This document shows positions 9,401-18,323 of a DNA stretch of 64,000 nucleotides, piece after piece (the stretch's first letter is position 1; each line of letters begins with the position of its first letter). The notes under the pieces were generated by a model. That model was not told the origin of the DNA, made no database searches, and saw nothing but the letters and a program-made list of their open reading frames with translations. This DNA is from Blastococcus xanthinilyticus. Its GTDB lineage: Bacteria > Actinomycetota > Actinomycetes > Mycobacteriales > Geodermatophilaceae. Made by a program: the position numbers and the translations under genes. The stretch is from contig NZ_VNHW01000006.1 in assembly GCF_008124835.1 (NCBI RefSeq), positions 124,001 through 188,000 on the forward strand, in the 5' to 3' direction.

Positions 9401-9658
9401 TCAGGCCTCGACCGCGGTGATGGAGACGGTCTTGCGTCCCCGTCGCGTGCCGAAGGTGACCGAGCCCGGTGCGAGGGCGAACAGCGTGTCGTCGCCGCCG
9501 CGGCCGACGCCGAGGCCGGGGTGGAAGTGGGTGCCGCGCTGGCGCACGATGATCTCGCCCGCCTTCACGACCTGCCCACCGAAACGCTTCACGCCGAGGC
9601 GCTGGGCGTTCGAGTCACGACCGTTGCGGGACGACGAGGCGCCCTTCTTGTGTGCCAT
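9401..9658 (-). CDS. rpmA: 50S ribosomal protein L27
   Basis: Ribosomal protein L27, 85 residues, placed at the peptidyl-transferase centre of the 50S subunit. It begins [20 protein letters not shown] after Met, the classic N-terminus without the cleavable extension seen in Firmicutes, and contains [22 protein letters not shown]. It follows rplU by 7 bp and ends at a strong hairpin. Confidence 0.98.
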   Translation of the reverse strand: MAHKKGASSSRNGRDSNAQRLGVKRFGGQVVKAGEIIVRQRGTHFHPGLGVGRGGDDTLFALAPGSVTFGTRRGRKTVSITAVEA

Positions 9659-9665
9659 GTCGGCG

Positions 9666-9977
9666 TCAGCCCTTCGAGATGTCGCGGATCACGACGCTGG
9701 TCAGGGGCTGACGGTGCCCCTGCCGCTTGTGGTATCCGGTCTTGTTCTTGAACTTGTGGATGTGGATCTTCGGGCCCTTGCCGTGCTCGATGATCTCACC
9801 GGTCACGGTCACCTTGGCCAGGGCCGCCGCGTCGCTGGTGACGGTCTCGCCGTCGACCAGCAGGATCGCCGGGAGGGCGACGGTGTCGCCCGCCGCACCC
9901 TGCAGGCGGTTGATCGTGAACGTGTCGCCCACGGCCACCTTGTGCTGGCTGCCACCGGCCTTCACCACTGCGTACAC
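9666..9977 (-). CDS. rplU: 50S ribosomal protein L21
   Basis: Ribosomal protein L21, 103 residues, binding 23S rRNA. Two GTG codons stand in tandem (9980 and 9977). The second gives the canonical start [14 protein letters not shown] and lies 6 nt from a GGAG ribosome-binding site, so I prefer it. The family C-terminal segment [16 protein letters not shown] is present. First gene of the rplU-rpmA pair, downstream of RNase E/G, a conserved actinobacterial order. Confidence 0.97.
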   Translation of the reverse strand: MYAVVKAGGSQHKVAVGDTFTINRLQGAAGDTVALPAILLVDGETVTSDAAALAKVTVTGEIIEHGKGPKIHIHKFKNKTGYHKRQGHRQPLTSVVIRDISKG

Positions 9978-10137
9978 CACTGACTCCTCGTTCGCTTCTT
10001 CACGTCAAGCTCTGTGTCCGGCGCGCACGACCGGAGCGGGTGCCGGGTGCTTGGACGGATTGCGCACGCCGTCCCGGCGGCACCCTGGGGCGCCCGCGCG
10101 GTGGCGCAGCAACCCGTCCAGCGTACCCGAGCCCCGC

Positions 10138-10180
10138 GGACGGGTCGACACGCCCTCGGTGTGGCGCTGCCGACCCGTCC
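10138..10180. terminator. Hairpin after the RNase E/G gene
   Basis: GGACGGGTCG (10138-10147) pairs with CGACCCGTCC (10171-10180), and an inner ACAC/GTGT pair shortens the loop. It lies directly downstream of the rne stop on the minus strand and before the rplU leader. Confidence 0.6.
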
Positions 10181-10185
10181 GGCGG

Positions 10186-13100
10186 TCAGGCGGGCGGCCC
10201 GGCCGGCCGGCTGGCGGCCCGCCGGCGGCGCGGCCGCGAGGCGGCAGCCGGCGGTTCGCCGTTCTCCGCGGCGGGCTCGGCCGGCGTGGTCGCCGAGTCC
10301 GGGACGACGTCGGCGGAGGTGGTGGCCGGGGTGATCGGCGACGTCGACTCGGCCGGCGCCTCGACGGCGGCCACCTCGCCGGCCGGGAGCACCTCGTCCT
10401 CGGCGTCCGCCGGCACCGGGGCCGGCGCAGCGGGGGCGGGCTCCGGCATCTGCGGGGCGTCGTCGACCGACACCGGCGCGGCGGGCACCGGCTCGACCGT
10501 CACCTCGGCCGACTCCCCGGCCGGCGTGCCGGGCTGCTCGTCCCGGGCCCCGGCGAGCACGGCGGCGTCCTCGGCGGCACGGTCCTCCCCCGACTGGCCG
10601 CGGTTGCGCCGGCCACGGTTGCGGCGGCTGCCGCCGCGACCGCCCTCGGCGTTCTCGCTCTCGCCGGCTCCCGGCTCCCCCTGCGCAGCGACGGCCTCGT
10701 CCTGGGCCGGCTCCGCTGCGGGCGCCTCGTCCTTGGCGGAGCCCTCGTTCCTGCCCGCGCCGACGCCCCGGCCCGAGCTCTCGTTGCCGGAGGCCTCCTT
10801 GGCCGAGCCCTCCTTGCCCGAGACGTCCTTGCCGGCGGTCTCCTTGCCGCCGCCGCCGCCGCCACCGCGGTTGCGGCCGCCGGAGTCCTTGCCACCGCCA
10901 CCGCCGCCGCCGTTGCCGGACTGGCCGGAGGAGTCCTTGCCACCGCCACCACCGCCGCCGTTGCCGCGGCGCTTCTCGTCGACGGGGTCGAGGTGCACGA
11001 GGATCCCGCGCCCGCGGCAGTGCTCGCAGGACTCGGAGAAGACCTCCAGCAGGCCCTGCCCGACCCGCTTGCGGGTCATCTGGACCAGGCCCAGCGAGGT
11101 CACCTCGGCGACCTGGTGCTTGGTGCGGTCCCGCCCGAGGCACTCGGTGAGCCGGCGCAGCACGAGGTCGCGGTTGCTCTCGAGCACCATGTCGATGAAG
11201 TCGATGACGATGATGCCGCCGATGTCGCGCAGCCGGAGCTGGCGGACGATCTCCTCGGCCGCCTCCATGTTGTTGCGCGTGACGGTCTGCTCGAGGTTGC
11301 CGCCGGAGCCGGTGAACTTGCCGGTGTTCACGTCGACGACCGTCATCGCCTCGGTGCGGTCGATGACCAGCGACCCGCCCGAGGGCAGCCACACCTTGCG
11401 GTCCAGCGCCTTGGTCAGCTGCTCGTCCACCCGCAGGTCGCGGAAGACGTCGCCCTCACCGGTGTAGCGGGTGAGCCGCTCGGTGAGCTCGGGGCTCACG
11501 TGGGCGACGTAGGCCTCGACGGTGTCCCAGGCGTCGTCGCCCTGGACCACCAGCTCCTTGAAGTCCTCGTTGAAGACGTCGCGGATGACCCGGATCGCGA
11601 GGTCGGGCTCCCCGTAGAGCAGGGTCGGCGCGCTGGAGGTCGACTCCGACTTCTTCTTGATCACGTCCCACTGCGCGGTGAGCCGGTTGACGTCGCGGGT
11701 GAGCTCTTCCTCCGAGGCGCCCTCCGCGGCGGTGCGGATGATCACGCCGGCGTCCTCGGGGACGATCCGCTTGAGGATGTCCTTGAGCCGCTGGCGCTCG
11801 GTGTCGGGCAGCTTGCGGCTGATCCCGGTCATCGAGCCGCCGGGCACGTAGACGAGGAAGCGCCCCGGCAGGTTGATCTGCTGGGTCAGCCGGGCGCCCT
11901 TGTGCCCGATCGGGTCCTTGGTCACCTGCACGAGGATCTTGTCGCCGGACTTGAACGCGGTCTCGATGGAGCGCTGCTTGCCCGACAGGCCGGCCGCGTC
12001 CCAGTTCACCTCACCGGCGTAGAGGACGGCGTTGCGCCCCTTGCCGATGTCGACGAAGGCCGCCTCCATGCTGGGCAGCACGTTCTGCACCCGGCCCAGG
12101 TAGACGTTGCCGGCGAACGACGTGGCCGACGCCTGGGTCACGTAGTGCTCGACCAGGATGTCGTCCTCGAGGACGGCGATCTGGGTGCGCTCCCCGCGCT
12201 GGCGGATGACCATCTTCCGGTCCACCGCCTCGCGGCGGGCCAGGAACTCGGACTCGGTGAGGATCGGCTGGCGGCGCCGGCCGGTGTCCCGGCCGTCCCG
12301 GCGCCGCTGGCGCTTGGCCTCCAGGCGGGTGGAGCCGGCGATGCCGCGGACGTCGTCGTCGCTGGTGCTGCGGCCGTTGCGGCCGGCCCGCTCGGGACGG
12401 TCGTCGTCGTCGCTCTCGTCGGCGGAGTCGTCGCTGCCCGAGCCCCCGCCGCCGCCGCTGCGGCGCCGGCGGCGCCGCCGCCGGCGGGTCCCCGACCCGG
12501 TCGAGCCCTCGTCGTCGCCGTCGTCCTCGGTCGACTCGTCGCCGCTGTCGGCGTCGTCCTCGTCGGATCCGGCGTCCGCCGTCCCGGGGCGCTCGTCCGC
12601 GTCGGTGTCGTCGTCGGTGTCGGCGTTGTCCTCGCCGCTGCGGCCACGGCCACGGCCGCGGCGGCCCCGACGGCGGCGGCGGCTGGCCGCCGAGCCGGAG
12701 TCGTCGCGGTCCTCGCCGGACTCGTCGCGGTCGTCGTCATCGGTGGACTCGTCGTCGGTGGCGCCGTCGTCGGCGGCCGGGATCTGCTCCTGCCGGTCCT
12801 CCGCCGCGCGGCCGCGGCGGGACCGGCTGCGGCGGGACCGGGGGGCCTCGTCGGCCGGCTCGTCACCGGCGTCGTTGCGGTCGTCGGCCGTCTCGTCGGG
12901 CGTCTCCGGGTCCGGCGACTCCGCCGGGCGGCGGCTGCGCCGGCGCGGGGCGACGGGCGCGTCGGCCTCCGGGGCGACGAAGGTGATGAAGGCCGGGACG
13001 GGCGCGGCCGGCGGCGCGGCCACCGCCTCCACCTGGCCGGGGTCCGCCGCGGCCGCGGGGCGGGTGGCCCGGCGGCGGGGGCGGGCGACGACGGCCGTGG

Positions 13101-13455
13101 GCTCCGGCGAGCTGAACTGGGCGCCGAAGCGGGAGTGCACCGGCTCGTGCTCCGCGGCCTCCGGATCGGCCGGGGCGGCTGCCTGGGACCGGGTGTCCGG
13201 CTCGGGGTCGGCCGCCTGCACGTCGGCCTCGGCGTCGTGCTCCTCGGCGTCCTGCTCCTCGGCGTCCGGCTCGTCCTCGGCGTCCGGCTCGTCCTCGGCG
13301 TCCGGCTCCGCAGCCGGCCCGTCCTCGGCGGGCGCCCCCTCCTCGGCGGTGGCCGGCATGCCGGTGGCCTCGGCCTCGGCGGGCTGCGGGGTGCCGGCCG
13401 GCACTCCCCCGCCCTGGGTCTCGTCGGTCTCGGTCGTGTGGTCGGTGTCAGCCAC
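10186..13455 (-). CDS. rne: Ribonuclease E/G
   Basis: Endoribonuclease for mRNA decay and rRNA/tRNA maturation. Start GTG 13455 (VADTDHTTETD) is preferred over the far upstream codon because AGGAGG lies at 13467-13472. The 1,089 residues have an acidic, Arg-rich disordered N-terminal extension (to about 420), a central catalytic core with S1 domain (GNVYLGRVQNVLPSMEAAFV), the DNase-I-like region (VIDFIDMVLESNRD) and zinc-link CEHCRGRG, and a Gly/Ser- and acid-rich C-terminal tail with poly-Gly runs. Both disordered flanks are typical of actinobacterial RNase E/G, where they serve as scaffold and RNA-binding parts. It lies upstream of rplU. Confidence 0.93.
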   Translation of the reverse strand: MADTDHTTETDETQGGGVPAGTPQPAEAEATGMPATAEEGAPAEDGPAAEPDAEDEPDAEDEPDAEEQDAEEHDAEADVQAADPEPDTRSQAAAPADPEAAEHEPVHSRFGAQFSSPEPTAVVARPRRRATRPAAAADPGQVEAVAAPPAAPVPAFITFVAPEADAPVAPRRRSRRPAESPDPETPDETADDRNDAGDEPADEAPRSRRSRSRRGRAAEDRQEQIPAADDGATDDESTDDDDRDESGEDRDDSGSAASRRRRRGRRGRGRGRSGEDNADTDDDTDADERPGTADAGSDEDDADSGDESTEDDGDDEGSTGSGTRRRRRRRRRSGGGGGSGSDDSADESDDDDRPERAGRNGRSTSDDDVRGIAGSTRLEAKRQRRRDGRDTGRRRQPILTESEFLARREAVDRKMVIRQRGERTQIAVLEDDILVEHYVTQASATSFAGNVYLGRVQNVLPSMEAAFVDIGKGRNAVLYAGEVNWDAAGLSGKQRSIETAFKSGDKILVQVTKDPIGHKGARLTQQINLPGRFLVYVPGGSMTGISRKLPDTERQRLKDILKRIVPEDAGVIIRTAAEGASEEELTRDVNRLTAQWDVIKKKSESTSSAPTLLYGEPDLAIRVIRDVFNEDFKELVVQGDDAWDTVEAYVAHVSPELTERLTRYTGEGDVFRDLRVDEQLTKALDRKVWLPSGGSLVIDRTEAMTVVDVNTGKFTGSGGNLEQTVTRNNMEAAEEIVRQLRLRDIGGIIVIDFIDMVLESNRDLVLRRLTECLGRDRTKHQVAEVTSLGLVQMTRKRVGQGLLEVFSESCEHCRGRGILVHLDPVDEKRRGNGGGGGGGKDSSGQSGNGGGGGGGKDSGGRNRGGGGGGGKETAGKDVSGKEGSAKEASGNESSGRGVGAGRNEGSAKDEAPAAEPAQDEAVAAQGEPGAGESENAEGGRGGSRRNRGRRNRGQSGEDRAAEDAAVLAGARDEQPGTPAGESAEVTVEPVPAAPVSVDDAPQMPEPAPAAPAPVPADAEDEVLPAGEVAAVEAPAESTSPITPATTSADVVPDSATTPAEPAAENGEPPAAASRPRRRRAASRPAGPPA

Positions 13456-13778
13456 GAGGGCTCTCGCCTCCTGTGTGGTGCTCCCGGGCGCCGATCGGAC
13501 TCGACTGGCGGCCGCGCAGGAGCACGGGTTGGGCGGGGCGGGTTGCCGCACGGGGTACGGCGGACTGGCTCGCCCTGCGAAGTCTGTGGGCGGCTCCCGC
13601 GCGACGGTTGCCGCGGCAGGGAGCCGGACTGCGGTGGTACGCGTCCCCGGTGACGCCGGAGGCGGTGGTGCGGGGGTCCTGCGTGGTCTGGGCGTCCGGA
13701 CCGGGTGGCCCGGATCGGGCGCGTCACGTCCGGCAGCCGTGTCGCTCGACGGCGCGCGGTCTCCGGGCGTCCGCCGGA
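13456..13778. other. Intergenic leader of rne, no gene seen
   Basis: A 323-bp stretch between the DUF2344 gene and rne, both read leftward. It contains the rne ribosome-binding site (AGGAGG complement, 13467-13472) and potential stems such as GGCTCCC/GGGAGCC near 13590-13620. Long structured leaders control RNase E in other bacteria; whether this does so here cannot be judged from the sequence. Frames that cross it look like chance GC-rich openings. Confidence 0.5.
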
Positions 13779-14546
13779 TCAGACCGGTGCGTGTTCCCCC
13801 TGGCAGCGGGTGCGCGCCACACGGTCAGGACCGAGCGGATCGGCCACGGTCCCGGTGTCGTCGAGCCGGCCCTGCGCCTCACGCACGGCCCGGGGGGGCA
13901 ACGGCGGGCGCAGGTCGGCGACGGCAGCCAGGGCGGCCAATACGTCGTCGGGTCGTACAGCGGGCGTCACCTGCCGGACGACCACGTGCAGTATGGCACA
14001 ACCTGCCTCTTCCGACGCCGACGCGCCGGCGACGGCGGGGCGGGCGTCGATGTCCTTCAGCCCGTTCTTGGTGCGCTTGGCGACGGTCACGACGTCGCTG
14101 GCGAGGAACTTCTCCACGGCCGGGGCGAGCTCCGCGAGGGCCAGGCCGGGCAGCTCCACCCGCCACACGGAGGTGTCGATCCGGTCGGCCAGGGAGCCGG
14201 TCCCCTCCTGCGCCTCCACGACCTCGAGGACGGCGACGTCGGGCGGCAGCGCCGTGTCCAGCGCGACCCGCACCGCCTCGGGGTCGCACCGGATGGCGAT
14301 GCCGATCTCCAGGTACTCCGCCTCGCTGGCCGCCCCGGTGGGCGCGGCCCCGATGTAGGAGATCTTCGGGTGCGGGCTGAACCCGGCCGAGAACGCCATC
14401 GGGACCTGCGCCCGGCGCAGCGCCCGCTCCAGGGCGCGGGCCAGGTCGCGGTGCGAGGCGAACCGGAGCCGGCCCCGCTTGGCGTAGCGGATCCGCAGCT
14501 TCTGGACGGTCGGCGGCGGGGGCGGGCCCTCGGGCTGGCGGGCCAT
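13779..14546 (-). CDS. DUF2344 / TIGR03936 radical-SAM-associated protein
   Basis: A 255-residue protein of the family always found beside or fused to the radical-SAM protein encoded upstream. The N-terminal part KLRIRYAKRGRLRFASHRDLARALERALRR (given here in pieces: RYAKRGRLRF, FASHRDLARA) and FSAGFSPHPKISY are the family hallmarks. Its ATG overlaps the stop of the radical-SAM gene by one base, so the two are made together. The biochemical role is not established to my knowledge; proximity to rne, rplU and rpmA suggests an RNA or ribosome modification. Confidence 0.85.
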   Translation of the reverse strand: MARQPEGPPPPPTVQKLRIRYAKRGRLRFASHRDLARALERALRRAQVPMAFSAGFSPHPKISYIGAAPTGAASEAEYLEIGIAIRCDPEAVRVALDTALPPDVAVLEVVEAQEGTGSLADRIDTSVWRVELPGLALAELAPAVEKFLASDVVTVAKRTKNGLKDIDARPAVAGASASEEAGCAILHVVVRQVTPAVRPDDVLAALAAVADLRPPLPPRAVREAQGRLDDTGTVADPLGPDRVARTRCQGEHAPV

Positions 14547-16489
14547 CAGACGACGGTCAGCGGCAGCAGGCTGCGACCGGTCGGGCCGATCTGGATCTCG
14601 GTGCCCATGGTCGGGCAGACGCCGCAGTCGTAGCAGGGCGTCCACCGGCAGTCGGCCACCTCCTCCTCGGAGAGCGCCTCCTGCCAGTCCTCCCAGAGCC
14701 ACTCCTTGTCCAGCCCGGAGTCCAGGTGGTCCCAGGGCAGGACCTCGTGCTCGGTGCGCTCCCGGGTGGTGAACCAGTCCAGGTCGACGCCGAACGCGGC
14801 GAGCTCCTCGGCGGCGGCCTGCGTCCACCGCTCGTAGGAGAAGTGCTCGCTCCAGCCGTCGAACCTCCCGCCCTCGCGCCACACCCGCTCGATGACCCGG
14901 CCGACCCGGCGGTCACCGCGGGACAGCAGTCCCTCGATCATCCCGGGCTTGCCGTCGTGGTACCGCAGCCCGATCGAGCGGCCGATGCGCCGGTCGGCGT
15001 TGATCGCCTGGCGCAGGGCCCGGAGGCGGGAGTCGATGGTCTCCGCGCTGGCCTGGGCCGCCCACTGGAACGGGGTGTGCGGCTTGGGCACGAAGCCACC
15101 GATGGAGACGGTGCAGCGGATGTCCTTGCGCCCGCTGGCCTCGCGGCCGGCGCGGATCACCTCGACCGCGAGCTCCGCGATCTCCAGGACGTCCTCGTCG
15201 GTCTCGGTGGGGAGCCCGCACATGAAGTAGAGCTTCACCTGGGTCCAGCCGTTGGCGTACGCCGTGGTCACCGTGCGGACGAGGTCCTCCTTGGACACCG
15301 TCTTGTTGATGACCCGGCGGATCCGCTCGCTGCCGCCCTCTGGGGCGAACGTGAGGCCGGAACGCCGTCCGTTGCGGGACAGCTCGTTGGCCAGCGTCAC
15401 GTTGAAGGCGTCGACGCGGGTGCTCGGCAGGCTCAGGCCGGTGTTGGTGCCCTCGTAGCGGTCGGCCAGCTCCTTGGCCACCTGGCCGATCTCCGAGTGG
15501 TCGGCCGACGACAGCGACAGCAGGCCGACCTCCTCGTAGCCGGTCGCCTTGAGACCCTGCTCGACCATGGAGCCGATGCCGGTGATCGTCCGCTCGCGCA
15601 CCGGGCGGGTGATCATCCCGGCCTGGCAGAACCGGCAGCCGCGGGTGCAGCCGCGGAAGATCTCCACGCTCATCCGCTCGTGCACGCTCTCGGCCAGCGG
15701 CACCAGCGGCGTCTTCGGGTAGGGCCACTCGTCGAGGTCCATGACGGTGCGCTTGCCGACCGTGACCGGGACGTCGTCCCGGGTGCGGGCGACGGCGGCG
15801 ATGGTGCCGTCGGGGCCGTACGAGAAGGCGTAGAAGCGCGGCACGTAGACGCCGTCGACGCGGGCCAGGCGGGCCAGCAGCTCCTCGCGGCCGCCGGGGC
15901 GGCCCTGCGACTTCCAGGCGGCGACGACGTCGGTGATGTCGCCGACGGCCTGCTCGCCGTCGCCGAGGACGGCGCAGTCGACGAAGTCGGCGACCGGCTC
16001 GGGGTTGAAGGCGGCGTGCCCGCCGGCGACGACGACCGGGTGGGTCTCGTCGCGGTCGACCGCGTGCAGCGGGACGCCGGCGAGGTCGAGGGCCTCGAGC
16101 AGGTTGGTGTAGCCCAGCTCGGTGGCGAAGCTGACGCCGAGCAGGTCGAAGTCGCGCACCGGGCGGTGCCCGTCGACGGTGAACTGCGGGACCCCGTGCT
16201 CGCGCATGAGGGCGGCGAGGTCGGGCCAGACGGCGTACGTGCGCTCGGCCAGGGCGTCCGGGCGCTCGTTGAGCACCTCGTACAGGATCATCAGGCCCTG
16301 GTTGGGCAGCCCCACCTCGTAGGCGTCGGGGTACATCAGCGCCCAGTGCACGGCCGCGGACTCCCACGGCTTCACCTGGGCGTTGAGTTCACCCCCCACG
16401 TACTGGATGGGCTTCTGGATCTGGGCCAGCAGCGGCTCGAGTCGCGGGTACAGCGACTCGCCTGCGGTGGCGCGGAGCTCTGCAGTCAT
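14546..16489 (-). CDS. TIGR03960-family radical SAM protein with B12-binding-like domain
   Basis: A 647-residue radical SAM enzyme. ATG 16489 is chosen; an upstream in-frame codon at 16519 adds ten poorly conserved residues. The N-terminal third resembles a cobalamin-binding domain (MYPDAYEVGLPNQGLMILYE, then VVVAGGHAAFNPEP). The iron-sulfur motif is CTRGCRFCQAG (CxxxCxxC) at about residue 290, followed by the SAM-barrel segment VGLLSLSSADH. The C-terminus has another Cys cluster (CRWTPCYDCGVCPTMG). It is paired with the DUF2344 protein. Probably methylates or thiolates an RNA or protein, but the substrate is unknown. Confidence 0.88.
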   Translation of the reverse strand: MTAELRATAGESLYPRLEPLLAQIQKPIQYVGGELNAQVKPWESAAVHWALMYPDAYEVGLPNQGLMILYEVLNERPDALAERTYAVWPDLAALMREHGVPQFTVDGHRPVRDFDLLGVSFATELGYTNLLEALDLAGVPLHAVDRDETHPVVVAGGHAAFNPEPVADFVDCAVLGDGEQAVGDITDVVAAWKSQGRPGGREELLARLARVDGVYVPRFYAFSYGPDGTIAAVARTRDDVPVTVGKRTVMDLDEWPYPKTPLVPLAESVHERMSVEIFRGCTRGCRFCQAGMITRPVRERTITGIGSMVEQGLKATGYEEVGLLSLSSADHSEIGQVAKELADRYEGTNTGLSLPSTRVDAFNVTLANELSRNGRRSGLTFAPEGGSERIRRVINKTVSKEDLVRTVTTAYANGWTQVKLYFMCGLPTETDEDVLEIAELAVEVIRAGREASGRKDIRCTVSIGGFVPKPHTPFQWAAQASAETIDSRLRALRQAINADRRIGRSIGLRYHDGKPGMIEGLLSRGDRRVGRVIERVWREGGRFDGWSEHFSYERWTQAAAEELAAFGVDLDWFTTRERTEHEVLPWDHLDSGLDKEWLWEDWQEALSEEEVADCRWTPCYDCGVCPTMGTEIQIGPTGRSLLPLTVV

Positions 16490-16529
16490 GACCGGTCCAG
16501 GGTAGCCGCCCCCGCGCACACCCCATGGT

Positions 16530-16546
16530 GATCAGGTGACCTGATC
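16530..16546. promoter_or_regulatory. Perfect 8+1+8 palindrome, operator candidate
   Basis: GATCAGGT (16530-16537), central G, ACCTGATC (16539-16546): perfect dyad symmetry in the divergent region between the radical-SAM gene and the small XRE-type regulator. Size and symmetry fit a dimeric helix-turn-helix repressor site. Confidence 0.5.
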
Positions 16547-16552
16547 GTTCCG

Positions 16553-16606
16553 GGTCCTGGCTCAGCGCCGGACGTGAGCCAGGACCGCACCAGGTGAGCC
16601 AGGACC
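16553..16606. repeat. Three copies of a 12-mer, one inverted and two direct
   Basis: GGTCCTGGCTCA (16553-16564) is the reverse complement of TGAGCCAGGACC, which occurs at 16575-16586 and again at 16595-16606. The two direct copies are spaced exactly 20 bp, about two helical turns, and the inverted copy can form a 12-bp stem with the first. They lie just upstream of the AT-rich putative -10 region of the XRE-type gene. Confidence 0.85.
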
Positions 16607-16650
16607 ACGTCGACTACGCGAAGCGTTGTATTAATGCTATGGTCCATCGC

Positions 16651-16917
16651 ATGGGACGACAGCCCAAGACCGAGGCGGACACGGTCCACGACCGAATCGC
16701 CGTGCTGCGCGCCGACCGCGGCGTCAGCCGGAAGGAACTGGCGGACGCCGTCGGCGTCCACCCGCAGACGATCGGCTACGTGGAGCGTGGCGACTACAGC
16801 CCGTCGCTGGCGCTGGCGCTTCGCATCGCGCGCTACTTCGACCTGCCCGTCGAGGCGATCTTCTCGCTCGACCCGCTGCCCTCACTCACCCAGGAACTTC
16901 TCCGGAGGACGTCGTGA
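16651..16917 (+). CDS. Small XRE-family helix-turn-helix regulator
   Basis: An 88-residue DNA-binding protein with one HTH_3 domain: RIAVLRADRGVSRKEL, AVGVHPQTIGYVERGDYSP and LALRIARYFDLPVEAIFSL, the compact YozG-like kind. ATG 16651 is preferred because the only AT-rich promoter-like tract (TATTAAT, 16629-16635) would place the transcription start after ATG 16639; GTG 16594 is also in frame. It overlaps the next gene (GTGA), so regulator and membrane protein are co-expressed. Such pairs commonly autoregulate, and the repeats directly upstream are suitable targets. The regulated process is unknown. Confidence 0.85.
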   Translation: MGRQPKTEADTVHDRIAVLRADRGVSRKELADAVGVHPQTIGYVERGDYSPSLALALRIARYFDLPVEAIFSLDPLPSLTQELLRRTS

Positions 16918-17420
16918 GCATCTCCCCCGACCAGACCTACCTCGCCCGCAACTTCGAGGACGAGCGCTGGGCGTGGGCGCGCCCGCGCCGCGTCCGCCGC
17001 CGCGCGGTGCTCGCGCAGGTGGTGCTCCTGACCGCGTTGATCGGGGCCACCGTGGTCGCCGCATCGACGGGCCCGGGCTGGACGACGTGGTACTTCGTCG
17101 CCCTGACCGTGAGCATGCTGGGGTTCATCCCCCTGCACTCGGTGCTCAATGCCGGCATCCGGGGCGTCTTCGACCGCAGCGACCGGTCGCTGGACGAGCA
17201 CCAGCAGCGGTTGCGCGACCGCTCCTACGTCGCGGTGGCCTGGCCGTCGTCGGGGTTGCACCTCAGCGCATGGGCCGGCGCCGTCGCCGTCGTCGCCCTC
17301 AGCGGGCACGTCGTGCTGGCGCTCTACCTGGGCTTCCTGCTCTGGTTCGCCGCCGGCCTGCTGGCCTACTGGCACCTGGCCTGGACGGCGCCCGACGAGC
17401 CGGCCGACGCCGACCTCTGA
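16914..17420 (+). CDS. Small four-helix membrane protein, unknown function
   Basis: A 168-residue protein from GTG 16914. Two hydrophobic pairs (about residues 33-52 and 60-78, then 118-136 and 138-156) are separated by a basic/acidic cytoplasmic stretch (VFDRSDRSLDEHQQRLRDRSY). It is always useful to read it with its overlapping partner: a small XRE regulator followed by a DUF2178-like or similar membrane protein is a common actinobacterial pair of unknown role. I do not assign a family. A strong hairpin follows the stop. Confidence 0.75.
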   Translation: MSISPDQTYLARNFEDERWAWARPRRVRRRAVLAQVVLLTALIGATVVAASTGPGWTTWYFVALTVSMLGFIPLHSVLNAGIRGVFDRSDRSLDEHQQRLRDRSYVAVAWPSSGLHLSAWAGAVAVVALSGHVVLALYLGFLLWFAAGLLAYWHLAWTAPDEPADADL

Positions 17421-17444
17421 GAGCTGACCTCGCCCTCGACCACT

Positions 17445-17491
17445 CGCGAGCTCGTGGCGGGCCCCTGCGAGGGGGCCGCCACGAGCTCGCG
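17445..17491. terminator. Bidirectional terminator between membrane gene and ndk
   Basis: Perfect 16-bp inverted repeat (17445-17460 with 17476-17491, core GCGAGCTCGTGGCGG). The inner GCCCC/GGGGG adds four pairs and leaves a 5-nt loop. It sits in the 73-bp gap between two convergent genes. Confidence 0.85.
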
Positions 17492-17493
17492 CC

Positions 17494-17904
17494 TCACGCC
17501 AGGTTCGGGAAGAAGAGCGTGACCTCGCGCTCGGCGGACTCGGGCGAGTCGGAGCCGTGCACGATGTTGTTCTGCACCTCGAGGGCGAAGTCGCCGCGGA
17601 TGGTGCCCGGGCCGGCCTTCACCGGGTCGGTGGCGCCGGCCAGCGCGCGGAACGCCTCGATGGCGCGCGGGCCCTCGACGACCAGCGCCATCAGCGGGCC
17701 GCCGGTGATGAACTCCACCAGGTCGGCGAAGAACGGCCGCTCGCGGTGCTCGGCGTAGTGCGTCTCGGCGGTCTCGCGGTCGAGGGTGCGGAGCTCGGCG
17801 GCGACCAGCCGCAGGCCCTTGCGCTCGAGCCGCGTGATCACCTCCCCGACCAGGCCGCGGGAGACGCCGTCGGGCTTGACGAGGACGAGGGTGCGTTCGG
17901 TCAC
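17494..17904 (-). CDS. ndk: Nucleoside diphosphate kinase
   Basis: Transfers the gamma-phosphate of ATP to other (deoxy)nucleoside diphosphates in the cytoplasm. The 136 residues from GTG 17904 begin [20 protein letters not shown]. The phospho-accepting histidine lies in [15 protein letters not shown] near residue 116. Length and motifs are canonical. It is preceded on the same strand by DUF4233 and folC, the usual actinobacterial folC-DUF4233-ndk cluster. Confidence 0.97.
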   Translation of the reverse strand: MTERTLVLVKPDGVSRGLVGEVITRLERKGLRLVAAELRTLDRETAETHYAEHRERPFFADLVEFITGGPLMALVVEGPRAIEAFRALAGATDPVKAGPGTIRGDFALEVQNNIVHGSDSPESAEREVTLFFPNLA

Positions 17905-17915
17905 GGGGCCGGAGC

Positions 17916-18323
17916 CTACGGGGTGCCCGCCGGAGCGCCGTCGGCGTCGCCGTCCCGCGGCTCGGGAACGGGGCCGAACGGCGTCCCGACCAGCTGCTTG
18001 CGCACCTGCAGGAGGTAGCTCCAGATCAGCACGAAGGCGCCGGCCACGAACCACATGATCCCGTTCAGCAGGCCGGTGAGCAGCAGCGGCACCTGCAGGG
18101 CGGTGCCGATGAGCAGGCCGCGCTCCCGCCGCTGCACCCCCGAGGCGAGGATCAGCACGGTCGCCAGCACCAGCAGGATCGTCAGCCGGCCGGCGCCCAG
18201 GCCCTCCTCGGTCTGCGCGATCCCGCGCGGCACGAACAGCACCGCGATGCCCTCCAGCACGAGCACCGCGGCGGCGACGCCGCGCAGCGCCTTCGCGGCC
18301 CGCGCCGGGTCCGGCGCGGTCAC
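17916..18323 (-). CDS. DUF4233 membrane protein
   Basis: A 135-residue membrane protein of the DUF4233 family, which is nearly always placed between folC and ndk. It has about four hydrophobic segments (for example [20 protein letters not shown], given to its first 20 residues, and [16 protein letters not shown]), and a charged C-terminus. Start GTG 18323 overlaps the folC stop (GTGA). Function unknown. Confidence 0.85.
   Translation of the reverse strand: MTAPDPARAAKALRGVAAAVLVLEGIAVLFVPRGIAQTEEGLGAGRLTILLVLATVLILASGVQRRERGLLIGTALQVPLLLTGLLNGIMWFVAGAFVLIWSYLLQVRKQLVGTPFGPVPEPRDGDADGAPAGTP

Noticed and set aside
10840..10975. Repeated GCC/ACC tracts that look like a simple repeat array
   Set aside because: They encode the poly-Gly runs of the RNase E/G tail; no spacing pattern like CRISPR or VNTR array beyond codon repetition.
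10186..13551. Very long opposite-strand frames over the rne gene (for example 9727-13653 on the plus strand)
   Set aside because: They are chance openings caused by high GC3; the minus-strand frame encodes unmistakable RNase E/G motifs.
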